64,000 nt of DNA from Gammaproteobacteria bacterium (GTDB taxonomy: Bacteria; Pseudomonadota; Gammaproteobacteria; Pseudomonadales; UBA5518), in the NCBI GenBank assembly GCA_016718385.1, contig JADKDK010000002.1:310001-374000 (forward strand). Direction: 5' to 3'. A program made the translations under genes and the position numbers. How positions within the stretch are numbered: the stretch's first letter is position 1; the number at the start of each line of letters is the position of its first letter. The notes under the pieces are model-generated. The model ran no database searches and was not told the origin of the DNA. It was given only the letters and a program-made list of their open reading frames with translations. Shown here one piece after another: positions 27,331 through 35,472 of the stretch.

Positions 27331-27909
27331 GCGGCGCCGCCGCTCCCATCAAACTGGCCCCTCTGCGGGAACTGCCCCCCCGTAGGTCCAGATTCATCCG
27401 GACAGTGTCCGCTCGAAGAGCGGTGTCGCAAACCCATCCGTGCTCTGGATAGCGACCCGACAATCCGGCGTATCGCCGTGGTGGAAGTCGTCAAAAAGGC
27501 GCGTATTCCGGAATTTGCTCGATGCGCTGCGAGCTCGACCGAGCGGCTGTGCTGCCCGCTGTTGGCTTACGGAGCCTTGCGCCGCAGAACGCGGCGCGGA
27601 GCTGCAGGGACGTACTCGTGCGTGCCCCGCAGGACAATGGCGGGCAGCACAGCCAGCGACGCACCAGGCCGCTCGCCCGCAACCGGATGGCTCTTGCGAC
27701 ACCATCTGAAGGCGGACCACAGCCGAACGAATGTCCGCGCAGGTTCGGTCTCTGGCCGAACAATGGTCTTCGCCAAAGGAAGGTCTGTGCACATCCGCAA
27801 CAGCTTCCGTTCGCTCCTGGAATGGCAGTCGTGGGATTTCGCGCGCATCATCCACAGCCGCGGCGGGTGGTTGTTCATCCGCTCACGACAACGACAACCG
27901 GAGGATCGG
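27331..27909. other. Gene-free stretch between sthA and the VOC gene
   Basis: About 580 bp with no reading frame I can relate to a known protein. The longest frames (a plus-strand extension in front of the VOC gene and a minus-strand frame at 27394-27855) have unremarkable composition and no recognisable motif. A 7-bp inverted repeat GAGCGGC/GCCGCTC spans the sthA stop (27329-27345) but has no T run. Base composition is less G+C-rich than the neighbours, so decayed or foreign DNA is possible. Confidence 0.5.
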
Positions 27910-28368
27910 ATGAGCGTCAGGGGAGTGAACCGGATCATCGTGGCGGTGCGTGACATCGAAGCCGCCAAGCGTTATTACCACGAACTGCTGGGCGCCGAGT
28001 TTCGCGACGCGAACTGGACTGGCGCCCCGTTCGGCATCGCCGTTGCCATTGCATGGAACGTCGGCATCGAACTGTGCGCCCCCTTGCCGGGGCGCGAGCA
28101 CGACAGTGCGGTGTCGGGCTTTTTGACGCAGCACGGTGAGGGGGTCATGAACGTCTATTTCGACGTGGCCGATGCCGAAGCTGCGCTGGCCCGGGCAACC
28201 GCCTGCGGAGTGGCCTGTCAGCATGCGCTTGATTACAGCCAGGCGGAAATCGATGCACATCTGGGCGGACTGTTCCGCCGTTACCAGGAGTTCGTGCTCC
28301 GAACCACGGCACAGTGCGGATTCGGCATCTCTCTGGCGCGTATCGAGCCCCAAGGATCGACAGGCTGA
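27910..28368 (+). CDS. VOC-superfamily (glyoxalase/bleomycin-resistance-like) protein
   Basis: A 152-residue protein with the start of a VOC module (VNRIIVAVRDIEAAKRYYHE, LLGAEFRDANWTGAPFGIAV) and a second half with GVMNVYFDVADAEAALARAT. The ATG at 27910 is preceded by GGAGG 5 nt away; a 144-codon upstream extension has no similarity. VOC proteins are metal enzymes (isomerases, dioxygenases, epimerases) or binding proteins; the substrate cannot be told here. It is followed by an AraC-type regulator on the same strand. Confidence 0.75.
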   Translation: MSVRGVNRIIVAVRDIEAAKRYYHELLGAEFRDANWTGAPFGIAVAIAWNVGIELCAPLPGREHDSAVSGFLTQHGEGVMNVYFDVADAEAALARATACGVACQHALDYSQAEIDAHLGGLFRRYQEFVLRTTAQCGFGISLARIEPQGSTG

Positions 28369-28403
28369 CCGCATTGCGGCTACGGTGAGCGCATTCGAGG
28401 CGC

Positions 28404-29360
28404 ATGGGTATCCGCAACATGGCGACGGAATCGAGTCGAGGGGAGTGGCGCGATGCCTCGCAATGGCAACGCTTCCTGGGTCGGCTTTATCCCGGGGTGT
28501 CGATCGCGACCGATCCCGCCGCCGGGCCGTTTCGCGCCCGCTACCGCAACTGGTCTCTGGACCACATCGAATTCGCCGAGATACGCGCTATCTCGGCCCA
28601 GCGACTGGCGGTTACGCAACCGAGCCCGCAGGCACCGGAGTCCTGGTACCTGCCGTTGCAGTTGCGCGGAGATTTCCGCGTGGGGCAATGCGACCAGGAA
28701 TTGCGTGCACCGGCCGGCCAGCTGGTGATCCTGGACAGCGAGATGCCGCACTGGCGCAGCCTCGAGCCCGGCTCGTGGCTGCTCAACGTGCGCATACCCA
28801 AGGCGCTGCTCGGACGCCGCCATGCCGTTCTGCGCAGTCGATTGGCCTCTCCGCTATGCGCGGACGACGGGCAGGCGCGTATCGTCCGGGACTTCGTATT
28901 GTCGGTCTGGCGGCAGCGCCATGCGATCACCGACGGACAGCGCGCCGCACTGGTGGATGCGTTGCTCAGCCTGACCGGCGGGCTGGTGTTCGGCGTCGCC
29001 GAAGGTGTCGGCACGACTCCGCGGCGCAGCGAACTGCGCCGGTTGCGTCTGTTAGACTGCATCGAGTCCCATCTCGCGGATCCTCTGCTCGACGTGGCCT
29101 TCGCGGCGGCTGCCTGCGGGATGTCGACGCGTTATGTGCACCGGCTGATGAGCGCGTCGGGAAGCAGTTTCTCGCGGCATGTGCGCGATGCGCGCCTGCA
29201 GCGTGCCTGCCGCGCGCTGGAGAGCGATCCCGATGCGCACCGGACGATCACCAGGATCGCACTGGATTGCGGCTTCACCGATCCCGCGCATTTCAGCAGC
29301 GCCTTCCGCCGCCGATACGGCCAGACACCGAGCGCGTGGCGGCGCCGGCACTCACCTTGA
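28404..29360 (+). CDS. AraC-family transcriptional regulator
   Basis: A 318-residue regulator with an N-terminal sensing domain of the AraC-binding-like type (ESWYLPLQLRGDFRVGQCDQ, QLVILDSEMPHWRSLEPGSW) and a C-terminal pair of helix-turn-helix motifs (DVAFAAAACGMSTRYVHRLM; ITRIALDCGFTDPAHFSSAF; YGQTPSAWRRRHSP). Ligand unknown. It probably controls the adjacent VOC gene. A second ATG five codons in is an alternative start. Confidence 0.88.
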   Translation: MGIRNMATESSRGEWRDASQWQRFLGRLYPGVSIATDPAAGPFRARYRNWSLDHIEFAEIRAISAQRLAVTQPSPQAPESWYLPLQLRGDFRVGQCDQELRAPAGQLVILDSEMPHWRSLEPGSWLLNVRIPKALLGRRHAVLRSRLASPLCADDGQARIVRDFVLSVWRQRHAITDGQRAALVDALLSLTGGLVFGVAEGVGTTPRRSELRRLRLLDCIESHLADPLLDVAFAAAACGMSTRYVHRLMSASGSSFSRHVRDARLQRACRALESDPDAHRTITRIALDCGFTDPAHFSSAFRRRYGQTPSAWRRRHSP

Positions 29361-29433
29361 TCGGCGGGATTGTTGTTCCGCTCTCCGACCGGGGGAGAAT
29401 GTCCGCGCACCACACATCGGGGTGCGCGACCTC

Positions 29434-30213
29434 TTACGGCACGCCGGCCAGCTGGCGCATCAGCGCGAAGGCCTGCGCCGACAGCATGTCGAAGCGCGGC
29501 ATGAACTCGCGCATGCTGGCCCAGACGATGAACAGCCCGAACACCATCGAGACCGGGAAGCCGAGCGAGAACACATTCAGCTGCGGCGCGGCGCGCGTCA
29601 TCACGCCGAAGCCAAGGTTCACGACCAGCAGCGCGATCACGGTGGGCAACGCGAGCAGCAAGCCGCTCAGGAACAGCCACGATGCCGCCGACACCAGGGT
29701 CCAGCTCGGCTCGGGACCGAAGGCCCCTGACCCTGCCGGCAGGTAGCGGAAGCTCTCCAGCAGCACCTCGAGCATCGCGAGATGACCGTTGCTGGCGAGA
29801 AACACCAGCGTCAGCAGCACCGTGAAATATTGCGCCAGCACCGTGACGCTGATGCCGTTGGCCGGATCGACCATCGAGGCGAAACCGAGCGACATCTGCA
29901 TCGCCATCAGCTGCGCGCCCATCACGAAGACCTGGTAGAACAGCTGCATCGCGAAGCCGAGCCCGAGGCCGATCAGCAGCTCCTGCGCGATCAGCAGCAT
30001 CGTCGCCGGCGACAGAGGATCGAAGGCGGGCAGCGCGGGAAGCAGCGGCACCAGCAGTGCGGTCACCAGCAGCGCGAGCCCCAGCCGGATCCGCGCCGGC
30101 ACCAGCTGCATGCCGAACACCGGCGCGACCAGGAAAAAGCCGCTCAGGCGAAACAGCGGGAACAGCCACGCGCCCAGCCATTGCGACAGCGCGGGCAGCG
30201 CGAGATCGATCAT
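29434..30213 (-). CDS. fliR: Flagellar export apparatus protein FliR
   Basis: Core export-gate membrane protein. The 259 residues have six hydrophobic segments and typical FliR stretches (PLFRLSGFFLVAPVFGMQLV, LGFAMQLFYQVFVMGAQLMA, MQMSLGFASMVDPANGISVT). It is 4 bp after fliQ. Downstream, in place of flhB, comes the convergent AraC gene and the 4-kb insert. Confidence 0.94.
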   Translation of the reverse strand: MIDLALPALSQWLGAWLFPLFRLSGFFLVAPVFGMQLVPARIRLGLALLVTALLVPLLPALPAFDPLSPATMLLIAQELLIGLGLGFAMQLFYQVFVMGAQLMAMQMSLGFASMVDPANGISVTVLAQYFTVLLTLVFLASNGHLAMLEVLLESFRYLPAGSGAFGPEPSWTLVSAASWLFLSGLLLALPTVIALLVVNLGFGVMTRAAPQLNVFSLGFPVSMVFGLFIVWASMREFMPRFDMLSAQAFALMRQLAGVP

Positions 30214-30217
30214 GGCT

Positions 30218-30487
30218 TCAGGCGAGCACCAGCGCGAAGGTGTCGGTGACGTGCCGCGTGAACTCGATGAGCCGCGCCAGCAGCCAGGGTCCGGCCGCCA
30301 TCACCGTGACCAGGGTTGTCAGCAGGCGCGGCAGGAAGCTCAGCGTCTGCTCGTTGATCTGCGTGGCGGCCTGGAACACGCTGACCACCAGGCCCACCAC
30401 GAGACTGGGCACGATCAGCACGCTCACCATCAGCACGATCAGCAGGAAGCCCTCGCCGAGCAGCTGCACCATCATGTCGGGGCTCAT
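30218..30487 (-). CDS. fliQ: Flagellar export apparatus protein FliQ
   Basis: An 89-residue protein with two membrane helices: MSPDMMVQLLGEGFLLIVLM and LVVGLVVSVFQAATQINEQT, then LSFLPRLLTTLVTVMAAGPW. This is the conserved FliQ pattern. It forms the FliPQR pore with its neighbours. Its reading frame appears fused to the 5' part of fliP only because of a frameshift in fliP. Confidence 0.94.
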   Translation of the reverse strand: MSPDMMVQLLGEGFLLIVLMVSVLIVPSLVVGLVVSVFQAATQINEQTLSFLPRLLTTLVTVMAAGPWLLARLIEFTRHVTDTFALVLA

Positions 30488-30501
30488 CGTGGCACCCCTC
30501 C

Positions 30502-31300
30502 CTAGATTGCGAAGCTCGAGGCCAGCGAGCCGATGACCAGCGCCCAGCCGTCCACCAGCACGAACAGCATGATCTTGAACGGCAGCGAGATGATCATCGG
30601 CGAGAGCATCATCATGCCCATCGCCATCAGCACGCTGGCGACCACGAGGTCGATCACCAGGAACGGGACGAACAGCAGGAAACCGATCTGGAACGCGGTT
30701 TTCAGCTCGCTGGTCACGAAAGCCGGCGCCAGCACCATGAACGGCACGGCTTCGGGCCCGGCCACCGGGCCGGTGCCCGAGATGCGCAGGAACATGTCGA
30801 GATCGCTCTCGCGCGTCTGTGCCAGCATGAACCTGGCGAAAGGTTCGCGCACGCGCTCCAGCGCCTCGCGCGCGCCGATCTCCTCGCGCAGGTAGGGCTG
30901 CAACGCCTGTTCGTCGGCCACATCCAGCACCGGCTGCATCACGAACAGCGTGAGGAACAGCGCCAGCCCCAGCAGGATCTGGTTCGAGGGCGTCTGCTGC
31001 AAGGCCGAGCGCCTGGCGCAGGATCGCGAACACCACGATGATGCGCGTGAAGGCGGTCACCATCATCAGCAGCGCCGGCAGCAGCGTCAGCGCCGTCATC
31101 AGCGCCAGGATCTGGATCGTGACCGTGTAGTCCTGGCTGCCGTCGGGATTGGTGGTGACCTTCATCGCCGGCACGCCGAGCGCGCCGCCGGCATCTAGAA
31201 TCGAGGCAGCGCCGGTCTGCGCCAGCGCGAGTCCGGGCAGCAACAGCAGCGCGGCCAGCAGCCACGCTGCGGCGCCGAGCCGCCCCGCGCGGAGCCTCAC
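30502..31300 (-). CDS. fliP: Flagellar export apparatus protein FliP (one-base frameshift)
   Basis: Pore-forming export-gate protein. The GTG at 31300 overlaps the fliO stop and gives a signal peptide (LLAALLLLPGLALAQ), then VTIQILALMTALTLLPALLM and MVTAFTRIIVVFAILRQALG. At 31001-31002 one base is extra: expected LGLQQTPSNQ reads LGLAADALEP. The other frame continues correctly with QQTPSNQILLGLALFLTLFV through to MGMMMLSPMIISLPFKIMLF and GSLASSFAI. The corrected product is about 265 residues, typical for FliP. Every conserved region is present, so a sequence error is likely. Confidence 0.9.
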
Positions 31301-31662
31301 GACGACTCGCCCCGGCCGAGCGCCTGGCGCAAGCGCAACGCGAAGTCGCCGCTGCCCGGCTGGACCTTGATCACCGGGTCGGGGAATTCGTGCAGGCGCG
31401 TGATCTGCGTCGGCGTGACCCCGAGCAGCAGCTGTGTGCCGCCGACATCGAGCACCAGCACCCGCTCACGCGGCCCGAGCGCAAGCCCGGCCACCACCTT
31501 CATCTGCCCGCCCCCGGCCACACCACCGACCTGCAGCCGGCGCAGCACCCAGGCGATCGCGAAGATCACCACCACCACGAGCGCGAGCGCCGCGGCGATT
31601 TCCGCCAGGGGCGCCAGGCCGATTCCCTCGCCCACGGGTGTGGTTGCTGCCGATACCGCCAT
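31297..31662 (-). CDS. fliO: Flagellar export apparatus protein FliO
   Basis: Small membrane protein that helps assemble FliP. The 121 residues have one membrane helix (IAAALALVVVVIFAIAWVLR) and a cytosolic domain with MKVVAGLALGPRERVLVLDV and GVTPTQITRLHEFPDPV. It overlaps fliP by 4 bp. fliL, fliM and fliN, its usual upstream neighbours, are missing here; instead a sigma54-type promoter and a truncated crotonase gene lie upstream. Confidence 0.88.
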   Translation of the reverse strand: MAVSAATTPVGEGIGLAPLAEIAAALALVVVVIFAIAWVLRRLQVGGVAGGGQMKVVAGLALGPRERVLVLDVGGTQLLLGVTPTQITRLHEFPDPVIKVQPGSGDFALRLRQALGRGESS

Positions 31663-31710
31663 GCTGCTGTCGCGCCAATTTTCCGTCGTCGTCCCGATTC
31701 ACGGTGCAAC

Positions 31711-31726
31711 AGCAAGCCGCGTGCCA
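31711..31726 (-). promoter_or_regulatory. Sigma54-type promoter for fliO-fliP-fliQ-fliR
   Basis: On the minus strand CTGGCACGCGGCTTGCT (31711-31727) is a near-exact match to the sigma54 consensus YTGGCACG-N4-TTGCW, with GG and GC at the required spacing. The predicted start is near 31700, about 37 nt before the fliO ATG. It gives this operon its own FleQ-type control and explains transcription without fliLMN upstream. Confidence 0.8.
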
Positions 31727-31756
31727 GCACGGCGCAACCTTTTCGCGAACCAAAGA

Positions 31757-31780
31757 AATGGGCCCCGCGAGGGGCCCATT
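31757..31780 (-). terminator. Perfect hairpin, probable terminator before the fliO promoter
   Basis: AATGGGCCCC (31757-31766) and GGGGCCCATT (31771-31780) form a perfect 10-bp stem with a 4-nt loop. Read on the minus strand it is followed by TCTTT, a short U-rich tail, so it could end leftward transcripts just before the sigma54-type promoter. It lies immediately beyond the point where the crotonase similarity stops. Confidence 0.55.
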
Positions 31781-31790
31781 CGGGAGCAAG

Positions 31791-32036
31791 CCCCCCCCTG
31801 GTGTCGCGCATCCCGTTGATGTTGCCGCCCGAGGAAAAGGCCCTGCCATCCCCGGTGAGCACCAGTGCGCCGACCGCGCGGTTGCGGTTGATCCAGTCGC
31901 AGGTATTCACGATGTCGGGAATCAGACCGGTGCCGGTCAGGGCGTTGCGGACATCGTCGCGCGCCAGGGTCAGCGTGGCGACACCGGCGTCGTCCAGCCT
32001 GAGACGCGCGTCGGTGAGCTCCGGCATGTCGATCAT
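31791..32036 (-). pseudogene. Truncated enoyl-CoA hydratase (crotonase), N-terminal fragment
   Basis: The ATG at 32036, with AAGGGAACG just upstream and 14 bp after an acyl-CoA dehydrogenase, starts MIDMPELTDARLRLDDAGVA and continues through TLTLARDDVRNALTGTGLIP to ALVLTGDGRAFSSGGNINGM, the first oxyanion-hole region of crotonases. Similarity ends after MRDTRGG at a run of eight C/G (31791-31798); the frame then runs through the terminator and fliO promoter. About two-thirds of a normal protein of about 260 residues is missing, including the second catalytic region. It may be a real deletion junction or an assembly join. Confidence 0.75.
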
Positions 32037-32050
32037 CGTTACGTTCCCTT

Positions 32051-33079
32051 TCAGCCGGTGACCCGGCTCCACAGGTTCGAGGCGCCACCGCGCGTCACCA
32101 TCCGTCCCAGGCTGTCCGCCCAGAAACGGTCGTTGCCGAAATCGGAGCGCCACGCCCACAGGCGCTGCGTGAAATGGTGCAGCGCGTGCTCGCGCGTGAA
32201 GCCGATCGCGCCGTGCAACTGGTGCGCGATCGAGGTGGCCTGGTGCACGGAGCGGTTGGCACGCAGCTTCGCGCAGGCGATCGCCAGGGTGGCATCGCCC
32301 GTATCGGCGGCAAGGCAGGCAGCTCCCGCCGCGCAGCTCACCGCGGCGGCCTCCTCGGCCAGCAGCGCCAGCTGGTGCTGCACGACCTGGAACTTGCTCA
32401 GTGCGCGCCCGAACTGCACGCGCTCGTTGACGTGCGCGATGGTCAGCGCGAGCGCTCCCTGCAGTGCGCCACCCGTCTGCACCGCGCGCAGCAATGCGCC
32501 GCAGGCGCGCAGGTCGCGCCGTGCGTGCTCGCAGCGGCAGGACGCCAGCAGCGCGCTCTCGTCGAGCACCAGATCGAAGCGCGGTTCGCTGGCGGCGCAA
32601 TCGCGCGCGCGCCGCTGCGACGCGGCCGCGGTGTCGTACAGCGCGAGGTATTCCACGCCCTCGTGCTCGAAAGCGGTCAGTACGCAGGCCTCGCCCCCGC
32701 CCCAGGGCACACTGGAGAGGCGCAGCGTCACGCCCCCCGGTGCAACGCTTGCTCCGGCGCACGCGGCAAGGGTGATCGCGGCCCCGGGCGGCGCGGCAAT
32801 GTCGGTGCCGCAGAGCAGCTTGCGCGCCACCAGCGTCTCTGCGACCGGCAGCGGCAGCGCGTGCTGGCCGCAGGCATGCATCACGACCGCCGCATCCTGC
32901 CAGTTCCCGCCGAAGCCGCCCGCCTCCTCCGGTACCAGCACCTCGTCGATGCCGAGCTCGCGCACGCGCTCCCACGCGCCGGCGAAGTCCCCGCGCGCGC
33001 CGTGCCCGCGCTGCTCTGCCGCGATCCCCGGAAACAGGCGCCCGACCGTATCGGCGAGCATGCGTTGCTGTTCGTTCAT
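32051..33079 (-). CDS. Acyl-CoA dehydrogenase-like protein, probable non-catalytic partner subunit
   Basis: A 342-residue ACAD-fold protein starting MNEQQRMLADTVGRLFPG. The N- and C-terminal helical domains are recognisable (ELGIDEVLVPEEAGGFGGNW; LTIAHVNERVQFGRALSKFQ; HQLHGAIGFTREHALHHFTQ) but the middle lacks the usual TEPxxGSD flavin/substrate loop. Such degenerate subunits pair with a normal ACAD in heteromeric enzymes like FadE28-FadE29 of steroid side-chain degradation. It overlaps the full ACAD gene by 4 bp (ATGA), which supports a heteromer. Substrate unknown. Confidence 0.82.
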   Translation of the reverse strand: MNEQQRMLADTVGRLFPGIAAEQRGHGARGDFAGAWERVRELGIDEVLVPEEAGGFGGNWQDAAVVMHACGQHALPLPVAETLVARKLLCGTDIAAPPGAAITLAACAGASVAPGGVTLRLSSVPWGGGEACVLTAFEHEGVEYLALYDTAAASQRRARDCAASEPRFDLVLDESALLASCRCEHARRDLRACGALLRAVQTGGALQGALALTIAHVNERVQFGRALSKFQVVQHQLALLAEEAAAVSCAAGAACLAADTGDATLAIACAKLRANRSVHQATSIAHQLHGAIGFTREHALHHFTQRLWAWRSDFGNDRFWADSLGRMVTRGGASNLWSRVTG

Positions 33080-34224
33080 CTGAGTCCGAGCCCCTTGGCG
33101 ATGATGCCGCGCAGGATTTCGCGGGTGCCGCCGCGCAGCGAGAACGCCGGCGATGCCCGCAGCAGGTAGTCCAGCACATCCTGCAGCGCCGTGCCCGAGG
33201 ACCCGAGGGCCTCGTCGTCCAGCGCGGCCTGCACCAGCGGCGGCAGCTCCTGTTCGAAGCGCGCACCGAGATCCTTCACGATGGCCGCCTCGAGCGCGGG
33301 TGTGCCGCCCCCGGCGAGCTGTCCCGCGACCGATAGCGACATCTGGCGCAGCGTCCACAGCTCCGCCGTGAGCTCGCCTATCAGTTCCGTGAGCCGGGGC
33401 GAGGGGTCGGGTCCGGCGGCCGCCACCAGTTCCTCGAGCAGACGGTAGCTGCTGAGATAACGCTCCGGCCCGCTGCGCTCGAGCGCCAGTTCCGCATTGA
33501 CCTGCGCCCAGCCGTCTCCCTCGTTGCCGAGCAGCATCTCGTCGGCGACGAAGACGTCGCTGAAAAACACCTCGCCGAAATGCGCCGCGCCGGTGTGGTC
33601 GACCACCGGTTTCACCGTGACGCCCGGACTGGACAGCTCGATGATGAACTGGCTGAGCCCGGCGTGGCGGCTGTCTTCTTCCCTGCTGGTGCGCACCAGC
33701 GCGATCATCAGGTGCGCCTTGTCGGCGTTGGTGGTCCACAGCTTGGAACCGTTGACCTTCCAGCCCCCGTCGACGCGCGTGGCGCGGGTCCTGATCGAGG
33801 CCAGGTCGGACCCCGAATTTGGCTCGCTCATGCCGATGCAGCAGAACAGCTCGCCGCACGCCATCGCCGGCAGGTAGCGCCGGCGCACCTCCTCGCGGCC
33901 GAAGCGCAACAGCAGCGTGCCGCTCTGGCGGTCGGCGATCCAGTGCGCGGCGACCGGCGCACCCGCGGCCAGCAGTTCCTCGAGCAATACGTAGCGCTCC
34001 AGCACGCTGCGCTCCTGGCCGCCGTACTCGCGCGGCCAGGTCATCCCGATCCATCCCTTCTCGCCGAGCTTGCGGCTGAACCCGGCATCGAAGCCCTGCC
34101 AGGTATGCGCGCGCTCGCGCGGCGTCATGCCCGCGAGTTCCTCGCGCAGGAATTCGCGCACTTCCCGGCGCAGCCCCGCGGTTTGCGCCGGAAGCGCCAG
34201 CGGTTCGAAATTGAAACTGTTCAC
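33076..34224 (-). CDS. Acyl-CoA dehydrogenase
   Basis: FAD-dependent alpha,beta-dehydrogenation of an acyl-CoA. The 382 residues include the N-terminal helical domain (GFDAGFSRKLGEKGWIGMTW, PREYGGQERS), the flavin loop CIGMSEPNSGSDLASI, TTNADKAHLMIALVRTSREE, and a C-terminal segment FSLRGGTREILRGIIAKGLG. It is coupled to the degenerate partner downstream and 9 bp after a thiolase. The set resembles heteromeric dehydrogenases acting on bulky CoA esters such as steroid or terpenoid side chains; that substrate class is inference. Confidence 0.9.
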   Translation of the reverse strand: MNSFNFEPLALPAQTAGLRREVREFLREELAGMTPRERAHTWQGFDAGFSRKLGEKGWIGMTWPREYGGQERSVLERYVLLEELLAAGAPVAAHWIADRQSGTLLLRFGREEVRRRYLPAMACGELFCCIGMSEPNSGSDLASIRTRATRVDGGWKVNGSKLWTTNADKAHLMIALVRTSREEDSRHAGLSQFIIELSSPGVTVKPVVDHTGAAHFGEVFFSDVFVADEMLLGNEGDGWAQVNAELALERSGPERYLSSYRLLEELVAAAGPDPSPRLTELIGELTAELWTLRQMSLSVAGQLAGGGTPALEAAIVKDLGARFEQELPPLVQAALDDEALGSSGTALQDVLDYLLRASPAFSLRGGTREILRGIIAKGLGLR

Positions 34225-34233
34225 GCCCGCTCC

Positions 34234-35445
34234 TCAGTTGTCCAGGTCATGGCGCCCGACGATTGCGACGCTGGCGACATTACGGTTGGGAAAGCCGCCA
34301 AGATTATGCGTCAGGCCCAGTTTCGGGTCGACCAGCTGGCGCTCGCCGGCGCGCCCGTGGATCTGCAGGTAGATCTCGTAGGCCATGCGCAACCCCGTGG
34401 CGCCCAGCGGATGACCGAAGCATTTCAGGCCGCCATCGACGTTGCACGGCAGCTCGCCGTCGCGGTCGAACTTGCCGGCCAGCACGTCCCGCCAGCCCTG
34501 CCCCACTTGCGCCAGTCCCAGGTCCTCCATCGTGATCAGCTCGGTGATCGAGAAGCAATCGTGCACCTCGACCAGGTCGAGTTCCTCGAGCGGGTCCGCG
34601 ATGCCCGCCTCGCGGTAGGCGCGGCGCGCGGCCAGGCGCGCGGTCATCGCGTGGCTGCCATCCCAGGTATCGTGGAACATCTCGGCGCCGTTGCTGAGCG
34701 CGAGCTGCATCGCCTTGATGCTGACGAGGTTATCGCCCTTGCCCATGCGGCGGGCAATTTCCGGCGTGGTGACGATCGCGCACGCTGCGCCATCGCTGAC
34801 GCCGCAGCAGTCGAACAGCCCCAGCGGCCAGGCGATCATCGGCGCGGCGAGCATCTTCTCCTTCGCCACGCGGTTGCGCAGGTGAGCCTTCGGGTTCAGC
34901 GCGCCGTTCTCGTGGCTCTTCCACGACACGTGCGCCATCGCCTCCTTCAATTGCTCCATCGCGATGCCGTGGTTGTGTGCGTAAGCGATGCACATCTGCG
35001 CGAACGATCCCGGCGCCGTGATGCCGGGCAGCCACAGATCCTCGAAGGTGCCCATCGCGCGCGGCGGCAGGCCGCCGAAGCCGGTGTCCTTCAGTTTCTC
35101 GACGCCCACCGCCAGCGCGATATCGCAGGCGCCGGCGGCAACCGCGTAGACGGCGCCGCGCAATGCTTCCGATCCGGTCGCACACAGGTTCTCCACCCGC
35201 GTGACCGGCACGTTGGCGAGGCGCAGCGTCTGCGACAGCGACAGCGCCGACTTGCTCAGGCTGTGCTCGTCGTAGCAGAGCCCGAGCCAGGCGGCCTCGA
35301 TCTGTGGCGTCTCGATGCCGGCGTCCGCGAGGCATTCGTCATAGGCTTCCAGGATCAGGTCGTCCGCGCCGCAGTCCCAGCGCTCGCCGAAGCGGCTGCA
35401 GCCCATGCCGATGATCGCTACCTTGTCCTTGATGCCCGTTGCCAT
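34234..35445 (-). CDS. SCP-x/Ltp-type thiolase (acetyl-CoA acetyltransferase family)
   Basis: A 403-residue thiolase-fold enzyme starting MATGIKDKVAIIGMGCSRFG. The nucleophile region VTRVENLCATGSEALRGAVY carries a Cys, and LVEVHDCFSITELITMEDLG and LKCFGHPLGATGLRMAYEIY supply the other catalytic motifs (HDCF, GHP). This is the lipid-transfer-protein/SCP-x branch often found with DUF35 proteins, and a DUF35-containing protein is encoded immediately upstream. It probably cleaves a branched or ring-linked acyl-CoA; exact substrate unknown. Confidence 0.9.
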   Translation of the reverse strand: MATGIKDKVAIIGMGCSRFGERWDCGADDLILEAYDECLADAGIETPQIEAAWLGLCYDEHSLSKSALSLSQTLRLANVPVTRVENLCATGSEALRGAVYAVAAGACDIALAVGVEKLKDTGFGGLPPRAMGTFEDLWLPGITAPGSFAQMCIAYAHNHGIAMEQLKEAMAHVSWKSHENGALNPKAHLRNRVAKEKMLAAPMIAWPLGLFDCCGVSDGAACAIVTTPEIARRMGKGDNLVSIKAMQLALSNGAEMFHDTWDGSHAMTARLAARRAYREAGIADPLEELDLVEVHDCFSITELITMEDLGLAQVGQGWRDVLAGKFDRDGELPCNVDGGLKCFGHPLGATGLRMAYEIYLQIHGRAGERQLVDPKLGLTHNLGGFPNRNVASVAIVGRHDLDN

Positions 35446-35472
35446 GCTGTTGTCCTTTTCAGGCGATACGCT

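Noticed and set aside
27329..27345. GAGCGGC/GCCGCTC hairpin at the sthA stop codon as a terminator
   Set aside because: Perfect stem, but no T run on either strand, so not a convincing intrinsic terminator.
29406..29428. GCGCACC/GGTGCGC hairpin between the AraC gene and fliR
   Set aside because: A 7-bp stem without a T run; could end convergent transcripts but nothing distinguishes it from chance in G+C-rich DNA.
30218..31300. A single 360-residue fliP-fliQ fusion protein
   Set aside because: The fusion results from the one-base insertion near 31001; middle residues are nonsense and both normal genes are recovered on repair.
31566..33266. A long ACAD-crotonase fusion frame
   Set aside because: The frame passes through the out-of-frame part of the ACAD gene, a terminator and the fliO promoter; only the short crotonase piece at 31791-32036 resembles a protein.
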